Shown here one piece after another: positions 30,269 to 37,672 of a stretch of DNA of 64,000 nucleotides (positions within the stretch are counted from its first letter, which is position 1; every line of letters starts with the position of its first letter). Made by a program: the position numbers and the translations under genes. Location: NCBI RefSeq assembly GCF_014200435.1, contig NZ_JACHBR010000001.1, positions 3,627,501 to 3,691,500 on the forward strand, read 5' to 3'. Source of the DNA: Sphaerisporangium krabiense. GTDB taxonomy: Bacteria > Actinomycetota > Actinomycetes > Streptosporangiales > Streptosporangiaceae. The notes beneath the pieces are model-generated. The model was not told where the DNA came from. It worked only from the letters and a program-made list of their open reading frames with translations, and did not search any database.

Positions 30269-31414
30269 TCAGCGGCCCGCGGGGGACAGTCCGAGCTGGA
30301 GGCCCTTGAGGCTCGCCGACTTCTTACCGAGGCCCGTGGCGATGCGCCGCAGCTCGGTGGCGGCCGGGGAGTCGGGGTCGGTCAGGACCAGCGGCTTGCC
30401 GTTGTCGCCGCCCTCGCGCAGGCGCAGGTCGATCGGCACCTGGCCGAGCAGCGGCACGCGGACGCCGAGCGAGCGGGTCAGCCCGTCGGCGACGCTCTGG
30501 CCGCCGCCCTCGCCGAAGACCGCGATGCGCTCGTCGCAGTGCGGGCACGGCAGCCACGCCATGTTCTCGATGACGCCGGCGACCTGCTGGTGGGTCTGGG
30601 TGGCGATCGACCCCGCGCGCTCGGCGACCTCGGCGGCGGCCTGCTGCGGGGTGGTGACGACGAGGATCTCGGCGCCGGGCATGCGCTGGGCCACCGAGAT
30701 CGCGATGTCGCCGGTGCCCGGGGGGAGGTCCATGAGCAGGACGTCCAGGTCGCCCCAGTAGACGTCGGCGAGGAACTGGTGCAGCGCGCGGTCGAGCATC
30801 GGCCCGCGCCAGACGACGGGGGAGTTGCCGGCGTCGGCGGGCTTGAACATGCCCACCGAGATGACCTTGATGTCATGCGCCACCGGCGGCATGATCATGT
30901 CCTCGACCTTGGTGGGACGGTCGCTCACGCCGAGCATGCGCGGCACGGAGTGCCCGTAGATGTCGGCGTCCACCACGCCGACCTTCAGCCCCGAGGAGGC
31001 CATGGCGGCCGCCAGGTTGACGGTCACCGAGGACTTGCCGACCCCGCCCTTGCCGCTGGCCACCGCGAACACGCGGGTCAGCGAGCCGGGCTTGGCGAAG
31101 GGGATCTCCTTCTCCGGGCCCCGGCCGCCGCGCAGCTTGGTCTGCAGGTTCTTGCGCTGCTCGGTGCTCATGACGTCCAGGTCCACCTGGACCCGGGTGA
31201 CGCCGTCGAGCTTGGCGACCGCGGCGGTGACGTCGCGGGTGATCGTGTCACGCATGGGGCAGCCGGCGACGGTCAGGTACACGCCGACCCGCACCACCCC
31301 GTCCGGTGAGATATCGACGCTCTTGACCATGTCAAGGTCGGTGATCGGCCTGCGGATCTCCGGGTCGTTGACCGTCGCGAGCGCAGCCGTCACCACTTCT
31401 GGGGTTGGTGCCAT
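30269..31414 (-). CDS. mrp: Mrp/NBP35-family iron-sulfur carrier ATPase
   Basis: This 381-residue protein has an N-terminal MIP18/DUF59 domain (about 1-95, with GCPMRDTI) and a P-loop ATPase domain with GKGGVGKSSVTVNLA, DADIYGHS, LPPGTGD and P-C-P-H-C, whose paired cysteines bind a bridging Fe-S cluster at the dimer interface. It assembles and transfers Fe-S clusters. It converges with tatB across a hairpin terminator, the same arrangement as mycobacterial Rv1229c. It is complete and ordinary. Confidence 0.92.
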   Translation of the reverse strand: MAPTPEVVTAALATVNDPEIRRPITDLDMVKSVDISPDGVVRVGVYLTVAGCPMRDTITRDVTAAVAKLDGVTRVQVDLDVMSTEQRKNLQTKLRGGRGPEKEIPFAKPGSLTRVFAVASGKGGVGKSSVTVNLAAAMASSGLKVGVVDADIYGHSVPRMLGVSDRPTKVEDMIMPPVAHDIKVISVGMFKPADAGNSPVVWRGPMLDRALHQFLADVYWGDLDVLLMDLPPGTGDIAISVAQRMPGAEILVVTTPQQAAAEVAERAGSIATQTHQQVAGVIENMAWLPCPHCDERIAVFGEGGGQSVADGLTRSLGVRVPLLGQVPIDLRLREGGDNGKPLVLTDPDSPAATELRRIATGLGKKSASLKGLQLGLSPAGR

Positions 31415-31515
31415 GGATCCATGCTACGAACCCAGGGGCGATCCTACGAATCACGGACCCTTGCCTGACGGTAATGAGACGCCGGGAGTCGGGTGTGTGG
31501 CGTTATGCGACCTTC

Positions 31516-31521
31516 TAGGAT
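31516..31521 (+). promoter_or_regulatory. -10 element of a leaderless marR transcript
   Basis: TAGGAT ends 6 nt before the GTG of the MarR-family gene, with no Shine-Dalgarno between. Transcription would start at or next to the start codon. Confidence 0.45.
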
Positions 31522-31527
31522 GACCGC

Positions 31528-31983
31528 GTGACGTCCATGACGGCGGAGATGTCTCCGCAGCAGCTCATCGTCTGGCGCATCCTTCAGCGGGCACAGGTCG
31601 AGATCACCCGCAGCCTGGAAATCGCGTTGCTGAGCAAGCACGACCTGGCGCCCGCCGCCTACGACGTGCTGTTCCAGCTCTTCGAGACCCCCGGGCGGCG
31701 CCTGCGGATGAACGACCTGGCCGATCGGGTGCTGTTGTCGCGCAGCGGGCTGACGCGCCTGATCGACCGCCTCCAGCGGGAGGGCCTGGTGGAGCGCGAG
31801 GCGTGCGCGAGCGACGCGCGCGGCCTGTACGCGGTGCTGACGACGGCGGGCGAGGAACGGTTCTCCGAGGCGACCCCGACGTACATGCGCGCCGTCCGCG
31901 GGCGCTTCCTGGGGCTGCTGAACGACGAGGAACTGCGCCAGTGCGCCGCCATGCTCGCCAAACTGTTCCCGCCGGGCTCCTAG
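31528..31983 (+). CDS. MarR-family transcriptional regulator
   Basis: This 151-residue protein has the MarR winged helix: N-terminal dimer helix, then LRMNDLADRVLLSRSGLTRLIDRLQREGLVERE split over recognition helix and wing, D-A-R-G, and a C-terminal dimer helix. Such dimers repress nearby genes or efflux systems until they bind a small ligand. The regulated gene is not obvious because the neighbours are convergent or divergent housekeeping genes. The GTG at 31528 is chosen for the -10 element directly upstream; ATG 31537 is an alternative. Its stop overlaps the convergent DUF1003 stop in a shared CTAG. Confidence 0.85.
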   Translation: MTSMTAEMSPQQLIVWRILQRAQVEITRSLEIALLSKHDLAPAAYDVLFQLFETPGRRLRMNDLADRVLLSRSGLTRLIDRLQREGLVEREACASDARGLYAVLTTAGEERFSEATPTYMRAVRGRFLGLLNDEELRQCAAMLAKLFPPGS

Positions 31984-32486
31984 ACCTCCCCGGGCCCCGC
32001 GCCCTGGCGCCCCTGCCCGTCCGGCGAGGCGCCGACCTCCTCGATCAGACGCTCCAGCTCACTCCTGAGGTAGTCGCGGGTGGCCAGCTCGCCGAGGCCC
32101 ATGCGCAGTCCGGCGATCTCCCGGGTCAGGTACTCCACCTCGGCCTGGTTGCGCTCGTTGGCCGTCCTGTCCTGCTCGCCCTGCACGCGGTCGCGGTCGG
32201 CCTGCCGGTTCTGCGCGAGCAGGATCAGCGGCGCGGCGTAGGACGCCTGCAGCGAGAGCAGCAGGGTCAGGAAGATGAACGGGTAGGGGTCGAAGACCAG
32301 GCCGTCCGGGGCCACGCTGTTCCACAGCAGCCACACCGTGATGAACACCGTCATGTAGGCCAGGAACCGCGCGGTCCCCAGGAACCGGGCGAACCTCTCG
32401 GAGAACCGGCCCAGCGCCTCGGGGTCGTAGTGCGGGCGGATGCCGCGGCGGACCCGCCTCGGCTGGTCGAGACGGTCGGTCGTCAC
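31980..32486 (-). CDS. DUF1003 membrane protein
   Basis: This 168-residue protein has a short basic N-terminus, two membrane helices (about 39-57 and 67-90, including DPYPFIFLTLLLSLQASYAAPLIL in parts) and a cytoplasmic coiled coil. The A-x-x-I-L-x-x-Q-N-R-Q after helix 2 is the DUF1003 hallmark. Its function is unknown. The GTG overlaps the MgtE-N/CBS gene stop by 4 bp (GTGA), so the two are coupled and may act together in cation handling. The same pairing occurs in mycobacteria (Rv1232c-Rv1233c). Confidence 0.85.
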   Translation of the reverse strand: MTTDRLDQPRRVRRGIRPHYDPEALGRFSERFARFLGTARFLAYMTVFITVWLLWNSVAPDGLVFDPYPFIFLTLLLSLQASYAAPLILLAQNRQADRDRVQGEQDRTANERNQAEVEYLTREIAGLRMGLGELATRDYLRSELERLIEEVGASPDGQGRQGAGPGEV

Positions 32487-33736
32487 CGCTCACCACCGTC
32501 CACCTCCGGCGTCCGTTCGTCCCGCTCGCGCCAGTCCGCGGGCAGCAGGTGGTCCAGCACGTCGTCCACGGTCACGGCGCCGAGCAGCCGCCCGAGCTCG
32601 TCCACCACCGCGACGGCGACCAGGTTGTAGAAGGCCAGGTAGGACGTCACCTCGCGCAGGGGCATGTCGGGGCGTATGGGATCGACGCTGTTGTCCACGG
32701 CGGTGCCGAGCAGCGCGGACGGCGGGTCGCGCAGCAGCCGCTGGAAGTGCGCCACGCCGAGATACCTGCCGGTGGGCGTCTCGATCGGCGGCCGGGCGAC
32801 GTACACCTGGGCGGCGACGGCGGGGGTGAACTCCTGGCGGCGGACCTGGGCGAGCGCCTCGGCGATCGTGGCGTGCGGCGGCAGCACGATCGGCACGCTG
32901 GTCATCATGCCGCCCGCGGTGTTCTCGGCGTAGGTCAGCAGGCGCAGCACCGGGGCCGCCTCGCGGGGCTCCATGCGGGACAGCAGCGCCTGGGCCTGGG
33001 CGGGCGGCAGGTCCTGCAGCAGGTCGGCGGCGTCGTCGGGGTCCATGGCGGCGAGGACGTCGGAGGCCCGCTCGGCGTCGAGACGGCCGAGGATGCCGAT
33101 CTGGTCGCGTTCGGGCAGTTCCTCCAGCACGTCGGCGAGCCGGTCGTCCTCCAGCGCCGAAGCCACCTCGGCCCTGCGCTTGTCGGGCAGGTGGCGCAGG
33201 GCGTTGGCGAGGTCGGCGGGGCGGGTCTCCTCGAACGCGGCCAGCAGGCCGGCGGCGCCCTGGTCGTCCTGCACGGCGCCGAACCCCTTGACGTCCGCCC
33301 AGTCCACGATCAGGGTCTCCCCGCGCCGCCGCCGCAGGCCGCGCCCGGCCACGCCGCGCAGCACCGCCACCTTGGTGATCAGCCACTCGCCGCTCCTGAC
33401 CTGCTCCATGGCCAGGTCCAGGACGATGACCTTCTCGCCGCCCACCTCGACGGTCAGGTCGAGCAGTTCGCCGAGGGCGAGGGATTCGGTGGCGTGCTTC
33501 TCGAACCGCCGCATGTTGATGGCGCCCGTGAAGATCACCGCGTCGGCCTCGACGCCGCGGACCCGCGTGATGGGCAGGAACACGCGGCGGCGCGGCTGGA
33601 CTTCGACGACGAGGCCGTGCACGCGCGGAGGGGCGGCGGGGCGCATGGACACCACGACGTCGCGGATGCGCCCGAGCTGGTCTCCCGCCGGGTCGAACAC
33701 CGGGGTTCCGGCGAGCCGGGCGACGAAGATCCTCAC
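32483..33736 (-). CDS. MgtE N-terminal/CBS-domain protein lacking the transporter domain
   Basis: This 417-residue soluble protein has two PRC-barrel-like beta segments at the N-terminus, then an MgtE_N superhelix (the repeated L-R-H-L-P-D-K-R-A-E, D-P-D-D-A-A-D-L pattern), then two CBS motifs at the C-terminus. In MgtE these domains sense Mg2+ and gate the channel; here the membrane domain is absent. With the membrane protein DUF1003 coupled downstream, the pair may form a split sensor and membrane unit (inference). The GTG at 33736 has no Shine-Dalgarno but a TACGCT -10 element 6 nt upstream. Confidence 0.87.
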   Translation of the reverse strand: MRIFVARLAGTPVFDPAGDQLGRIRDVVVSMRPAAPPRVHGLVVEVQPRRRVFLPITRVRGVEADAVIFTGAINMRRFEKHATESLALGELLDLTVEVGGEKVIVLDLAMEQVRSGEWLITKVAVLRGVAGRGLRRRRGETLIVDWADVKGFGAVQDDQGAAGLLAAFEETRPADLANALRHLPDKRRAEVASALEDDRLADVLEELPERDQIGILGRLDAERASDVLAAMDPDDAADLLQDLPPAQAQALLSRMEPREAAPVLRLLTYAENTAGGMMTSVPIVLPPHATIAEALAQVRRQEFTPAVAAQVYVARPPIETPTGRYLGVAHFQRLLRDPPSALLGTAVDNSVDPIRPDMPLREVTSYLAFYNLVAVAVVDELGRLLGAVTVDDVLDHLLPADWRERDERTPEVDGGER

Positions 33737-33742
33737 TACCGC

Positions 33743-33748
33743 AGCGTA
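33743..33748 (-). promoter_or_regulatory. -10 element of a leaderless MgtE-N/CBS transcript
   Basis: On the minus strand TACGCT lies 6 nt before the GTG at 33736, with no Shine-Dalgarno. This implies a leaderless mRNA for the two-gene operon. Confidence 0.45.
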
Positions 33749-33890
33749 CGAGGTCAGAGGGGGTGCGCCGTGTCCCGCCCCCGTAAAAGCCCTTTCAACC
33801 GTCCCGGTGCCCGGATGGGTCTTGATGCCGTCAGCCGCCTCGTGACAGGATCAAAAGGACCTTACGCTCATTACGGGGAGGGCTTGGCCG

Positions 33891-34910
33891 ATGAGAGGCG
33901 CGGCGCTGGGGATTGCCGTCCTGTCCGCCTGGACTTTCGGGTTCTCCGGATCCATGGCCAAGTTCCTCGGGGAGGGCGGCCTCACTCCACTGCAGGCCGT
34001 GTGGGTGCGCATGGCGGGGGCCGCGATCCTGCTGCTGGCGATCCTCGCCGTCTTCCGCCCGAGGTCCCTGCGCGTCCCCCGGGGCAGGCTCGGGTTCTAC
34101 GCCGCGTACGGCCTGGTCGCCGTCGCCGGGGTGCAGGCCCTGTTCTTCATCGCCATCACCCGCCTGCCGGTCGGCGTGGCCCTCCTGCTGGAGTACACCT
34201 CACCGGTCCTCGTGGTGTTCTGGGTGCGGTTCGTCCGCGGCGTGCGGCTGCCGCGCTCGGCGTACGCCGGGGCGGTGATCGTGCTCGTGGGGCTCGGCGT
34301 CGTGGTCGAGGTCTGGCGCGGGTTCGCGCTGGACGGCGTCGGCCTGCTGCTCGGCCTCGTCGCCGCCGCCTGCTGCGCCGGCTACTTCCTCATGAGCGAC
34401 GGCACCGGCGGCGAGGTGGACCCGCTCGGCCTCATCGCCTGGGGCCTGGCCGGCGCCGCCGTGGTGCTCGCGCCGCTGTCCCGGCCGTGGGAGATCCACT
34501 GGAGCGCGTTCGGGTCCACCGCCACGCTCGGCGGGCACACGCTGCCCGTGCTCGTCGCCGCCCTGTGGCTCATCGCCGTGGCCACCGTGCTCGCCTACGT
34601 CACCGGCGTCACCGCCGTGCGCCGCCTGTCGGCCGCCGTCGGCGCCACCGTGGCGTCCCTGGAGGTCGTCGCGGGCGCGGTGATCGCGTGGGTCCTGGTG
34701 GGCGAGCACCTCGGCGCGGCGCAGATCGCCGGGGGAGCCGTCGTGCTCGCCGGGGCCCTGCTGGCTCAGACCGCGACCTCGGGGGTCAGCCGGACCACCG
34801 AGGAGCCCGCGGCCCAGCGGGAGGTCAGCCCCGCCGCGTCCGGCGCGTTCAGCCGCTCCTTCGCCAGCGCCGCGATGGCCCCGGCGTCCCCCTCCGAGGG
34901 CGACGACTGA
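33891..34910 (+). CDS. EamA/DMT-superfamily transporter
   Basis: This 339-residue protein has ten hydrophobic segments in two EamA repeats; the hinge LLEYTSPVLVVFW and the second-half E-V-V-A-G-A-V-I-A-W are typical of RhtA/RarD-type metabolite exporters. Substrates of such carriers are amino acids or related metabolites; this one is unknown. The ATG at 33891 has GGGGAGGG upstream and a TACGCT -10 about 20 nt further up. The last roughly 48 residues are a low-complexity Ala/Ser tail antisense to the next gene, beyond the conserved fold. Confidence 0.87.
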   Translation: MRGAALGIAVLSAWTFGFSGSMAKFLGEGGLTPLQAVWVRMAGAAILLLAILAVFRPRSLRVPRGRLGFYAAYGLVAVAGVQALFFIAITRLPVGVALLLEYTSPVLVVFWVRFVRGVRLPRSAYAGAVIVLVGLGVVVEVWRGFALDGVGLLLGLVAAACCAGYFLMSDGTGGEVDPLGLIAWGLAGAAVVLAPLSRPWEIHWSAFGSTATLGGHTLPVLVAALWLIAVATVLAYVTGVTAVRRLSAAVGATVASLEVVAGAVIAWVLVGEHLGAAQIAGGAVVLAGALLAQTATSGVSRTTEEPAAQREVSPAASGAFSRSFASAAMAPASPSEGDD

Positions 34911-35149
34911 TCGACCACCCGCACCGCGGCCTCGAACGCCACCAGCCGGGCGCCGTTGTCCTTGCTGCGCAGCGTCACCGTGACCCGCGCGGCGTCCACC
35001 AGGCCGGGCAGCGCCTGCTCGCCGCCGCCGGTGACGACGTAGACCGCGCCGTCGTGCCACACGTGCCAGGCCAGCCGGTCGCCCGCCGGCAGGGAGATCC
35101 ACAGCACGCCCGACTTCTTCGCGGCTTCTTCGATCAGCGAGAGGCTCAC
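34766..35149 (-). CDS. conserved hypothetical protein, possibly split-barrel flavin-binding-like
   Basis: This 127-residue protein begins MSLSLIEEAAKKSGVLWISLP, followed by alternating strands (RLAWHVWHDGAVYVVTGG; ARVTVTLRSKDN) that suggest a small beta-barrel of the pyridoxamine-phosphate-oxidase-like type, but no cofactor motif is clear. The GTG at 35149 has no Shine-Dalgarno and a TACATT -10-like element 6 nt upstream. Its 3' end overlaps the EamA gene by 145 bp in antisense. The codon pattern and the fold-like sequence support it as real. Confidence 0.65.
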   Translation of the reverse strand: MSLSLIEEAAKKSGVLWISLPAGDRLAWHVWHDGAVYVVTGGGEQALPGLVDAARVTVTLRSKDNGARLVAFEAAVRVVDQSSPSEGDAGAIAALAKERLNAPDAAGLTSRWAAGSSVVRLTPEVAV

Positions 35150-35155
35150 ACCAGC

Positions 35156-35161
35156 AATGTA
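35156..35161 (-). promoter_or_regulatory. -10 element of a leaderless transcript
   Basis: On the minus strand TACATT lies 6 nt before the GTG at 35149 of the hypothetical gene, with no Shine-Dalgarno. Confidence 0.4.
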
Positions 35162-35200
35162 CGGCGGTCGGCGCCCGGCGCGTGGCCGGGCGCCGGGACC

Positions 35201-35776
35201 TCAGCGGTCGAGCAGCTTCCAGGCGCCGGGCAGCAGCGCCGCCGCGGCGAGCACCTTGAGCCCGTCCCCGATCAGGAACGGCACCACGCCCGCGTCGAAG
35301 GCCGTCGGCAGGTCCATCGACTTGACGACCATGAGCCACGGGACGCCGATCGCGTAGATGAGCACGGTGCTGAAGGTCATCGTGGCGACCGTGCGCATCG
35401 GTGTGCGGTCCCCGCCCCTGCGGGAGAGGGCTCCGGCGACCGAGGCCGCGAGGACGAACCCGACGACGTACCCCAGCGTCGCGTTGTCGCCGCCCGGCGC
35501 GAACCACGGCACGCCGAGCTGCCCGATCACCAGGTACAGGGCCATGGCGGCGAACGCGCGCGGCAGGCCGAGCGCCGCGCCGGACAGCAGCACGGCGAAG
35601 GTCTGGAGCGTCAGCGGCACCGGGGTTCCCGGCAAGGGGATGCTGACCTGCGCGGCCACGCCGACGAGCCCGGCGGCGCCCACGACCAGCGCGATGTCCC
35701 TGACCAGCTTGCTGGGGACGGCGGGGACGAGGTCGGACAGTACGGCGGGTCGAACCGCCACGGACGCATCGCTCAT
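35201..35776 (-). CDS. bioY: biotin ECF transporter S component BioY
   Basis: This 191-residue protein has six membrane segments with the BioY signatures V-P-L-T-L-Q-T-F-A-V, G-Y-V-V-G-F and F-L-I-G-D. It captures biotin; activity is usually raised by an energy-coupling module (BioMN or shared EcfAT), which is not in the window. The ATG ending at 35776 has GGGAG upstream. It appears monocistronic. The upstream 160 bp are locally AT-richer and probably hold its promoter; no convincing biotin-repressor operator was recognised there. Confidence 0.9.
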   Translation of the reverse strand: MSDASVAVRPAVLSDLVPAVPSKLVRDIALVVGAAGLVGVAAQVSIPLPGTPVPLTLQTFAVLLSGAALGLPRAFAAMALYLVIGQLGVPWFAPGGDNATLGYVVGFVLAASVAGALSRRGGDRTPMRTVATMTFSTVLIYAIGVPWLMVVKSMDLPTAFDAGVVPFLIGDGLKVLAAAALLPGAWKLLDR

Positions 35777-35944
35777 TGTCTTACTCCCTCTAGATCCCTT
35801 TACCGATGCTAGGTCTCTATTGTCGGGAAGGTCGGTTCCGAAAGCCGTACGAGATCCCCGCCAAGAACCGGCGCCACCCTTTGTGACGCCCCCACAGGCA
35901 CCCGCGACCTCGGCGGCGCCGCTCGGAGGGCTACGGTGGTGCGC

Positions 35945-36868
35945 ATGCGCTCCCGACGTTCCTGCCTCGCCGTGCCCGGCAGCAACCCCCGCTTCCTGGA
36001 GAAGGCGCAGGGCCTGCCCGCCGACGAGGTGTTCCTCGACCTGGAGGACTCCGTCGCCCCCCAGGCCAAAGAAGAAGCGAGGAAGAACGTCGTCGCCGCG
36101 CTGCGCACCGGCGACTGGACCGGCAAGACCGTGGTCGTCCGGGTCAACGACCTGTCGACCATGTGGACCTACCGCGACGTCATCGAGGTCGTCGAGGCGG
36201 CCGGAGACGCCCTCGACTGCGTCATGCTGCCCAAGGTCCGCGACGCCGGCCAGGTCGCCTGGCTGGACACCCTCCTCACCCAGATCGAGAAGGCCACGGG
36301 CCTGCCCGCCGGCCGCATCGGCATCGAGGCCCAGATCGAGGACGCCCGCGGCCTGGTCGCCGTCGACGCCATCGCCGCCGCCTCACCCCGCCTGGAGACC
36401 CTGGTCTTCGGCCCCGCCGACTTCATGGCGTCCGTCAACATGAAGACGCTCGTCGTCGGCCAGCAGCCCCCCGGCTACACCGAGGGCGACGCCTACCACT
36501 ACGTCCTCATGCGCATCCTCATGGCCGCCAGAAGCCACGACCTCCAGGCCATCGACGGCCCCTACCTCCAGATCAAGGACCTGGACGGCTTCGCCAAGGT
36601 CGCCCGCAGATCCGCCGCCCTCGGCTTCGACGGAAAGTGGGTCCTCCACCCGACGCAGATCGAGACCGCCAACGAGATCTACTCCCCCTCCCAGGACGAC
36701 TACGACCACGCCGAAGCGATCCTGGAGGCCTACGACCACGCCACCACGGTGGAACGCCGCGGCGCCGTCATGCTAGGCAACGAAATGATCGACGAAGCCA
36801 GCCGCAAAATGGCCGAGGTAATAGCCACCAAAGGCCGCGCCGCCGGCCTCACCCGCACCACCACCTGA
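35945..36868 (+). CDS. CitE/HpcH-family CoA-ester lyase (malyl-CoA lyase-like)
   Basis: This 307-residue TIM-barrel lyase has the conserved L-A-V-P-G-S-N-P-R, LDLEDSVAPQAKE, R-V-N-D, IEAQIED (metal-binding Glu) and G-P-A-D-F (metal-binding Asp) motifs. Members cleave or form malyl-CoA, beta-methylmalyl-CoA or citramalyl-CoA; which one cannot be told. No citrate lyase alpha or gamma subunits are nearby, so it is a stand-alone type. The start is uncertain: ATG 35945 lies 7 nt after a TACGGT -10-like element, while GTG 35936 or 35939 would use GGAGGG at 35925-35930. Confidence 0.87.
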   Translation: MRSRRSCLAVPGSNPRFLEKAQGLPADEVFLDLEDSVAPQAKEEARKNVVAALRTGDWTGKTVVVRVNDLSTMWTYRDVIEVVEAAGDALDCVMLPKVRDAGQVAWLDTLLTQIEKATGLPAGRIGIEAQIEDARGLVAVDAIAAASPRLETLVFGPADFMASVNMKTLVVGQQPPGYTEGDAYHYVLMRILMAARSHDLQAIDGPYLQIKDLDGFAKVARRSAALGFDGKWVLHPTQIETANEIYSPSQDDYDHAEAILEAYDHATTVERRGAVMLGNEMIDEASRKMAEVIATKGRAAGLTRTTT

Positions 36869-36885
36869 CGCCCTCTCGGAGAGAC

Positions 36886-36953
36886 GGTCCTCGCCTCCGG
36901 GCCCTGGGGGCCCTCCGGCTCGGGCTGTGTTTTCCCAGGGGGCTCCCGCCCCC
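36886..36953 (+). repeat. island-flanking repeat, left copy
   Basis: This is about 66 bp beginning GGTCCTCGCCTCCGGGCCCT and ending in GGGGGCTCCCGCCCC, with an internal GGGCCC palindrome. A closely similar copy lies at 41269-41334 in opposite orientation. It follows the CitE-like gene directly. Confidence 0.8.
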
Positions 36954-36964
36954 CTCGCCCCCCG

Positions 36965-36986
36965 ACGAGGGGCTGCCGCCCCTCGT
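36965..36986. terminator. hairpin after the CitE-like gene
   Basis: ACGAGGGG (36965-36972) and CCCCTCGT (36979-36986) form an 8-bp stem with a 6-nt loop. It may terminate transcription of the CitE-like gene. The remaining bases to 37114 hold nothing recognisable. Confidence 0.45.
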
Positions 36987-37114
36987 ACTCCCCGCTCATC
37001 ACGTCGCTCCCAGCCCGTCCGAGAACAGCCTCCCAGGCAGCGGCCGGCCTCCCTGTGGGCGCCGGGTGATCAATGAGTGGCGCCATCTAACCTGTTCGGT
37101 GACTTATCGAAGGG

Positions 37115-37672
37115 TTACTTGCCCAGCTGTTGGTGGCCATCTTGCAGATACCGGCATTGACCGGTGACCAGCGCTTCAAGGGCGCTGGTCAGGCGTCGGA
37201 ACATATACGGCCGCAAGCGCTGTCGGGTCTGCTCGATCGAACAGAACTCATAGGCTGCGAGTTCCTCGTCCGCCAAGTGCAGCGCATCGATATCTCTGCT
37301 GCTTAATGTCCCGCCATCAAAGACGAACGCCAGCAGGTCATCCCAAGGGCCATGGGGTGATTGCCAGTCGATGCATAGCAGGGGGCCAACCTCAATTGAG
37401 CACCCAAGTTCTTCGCATAGCTCACGGCGCGCCGTATCGGTCGGTGCTTCATTCGCTTCGGCCATGCCCCCGGGCAGATCCCAATCGGGCTTGTACTTTG
37501 GATCGACCAGCAGAATACGTCCCACGTCATCCCGAAGAAGAACATCCACACTCACGCGCTTGCGAGGTTGCGTCGCATTTCCGGCGGCAAGGTAAGAATT
37601 CCATGCGTCTGGATCGCGCTCGTAGAGTGGATCATCAAAGTTCACAACTTCTCCCGACTTGACGCTTTTCAT
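37115..37672 (-). CDS. Nudix hydrolase
   Basis: This 185-residue protein has a complete Nudix box (G-x5-E-x7-RELCEELG) preceded by W-D-L-P-G-G-M. Nudix enzymes hydrolyse nucleoside diphosphates linked to another group. The extra N-terminal 35 residues and C-terminal helix are outside the core. The ATG ending at 37672 lies inside the end of the XRE-TPR gene (38-bp overlap), so the two are translated together. Base composition is less GC-rich than flanking genes, a sign of transfer. The substrate is unknown; linkage to the regulator suggests a signalling or damaged-nucleotide role. Confidence 0.88.
   Translation of the reverse strand: MKSVKSGEVVNFDDPLYERDPDAWNSYLAAGNATQPRKRVSVDVLLRDDVGRILLVDPKYKPDWDLPGGMAEANEAPTDTARRELCEELGCSIEVGPLLCIDWQSPHGPWDDLLAFVFDGGTLSSRDIDALHLADEELAAYEFCSIEQTRQRLRPYMFRRLTSALEALVTGQCRYLQDGHQQLGK

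Noticed and set aside
32549-35812. A 1087-residue plus-strand open frame across the MgtE-N, EamA and bioY genes
   Set aside because: It reads His/Gly/Arg-rich shadow sequence through three recognised genes on both strands.
35777-35944. A biotin-repressor (BirA/BioQ/BioR-type) operator upstream of bioY
   Set aside because: The region is AT-richer but none of the known palindromes was clear.
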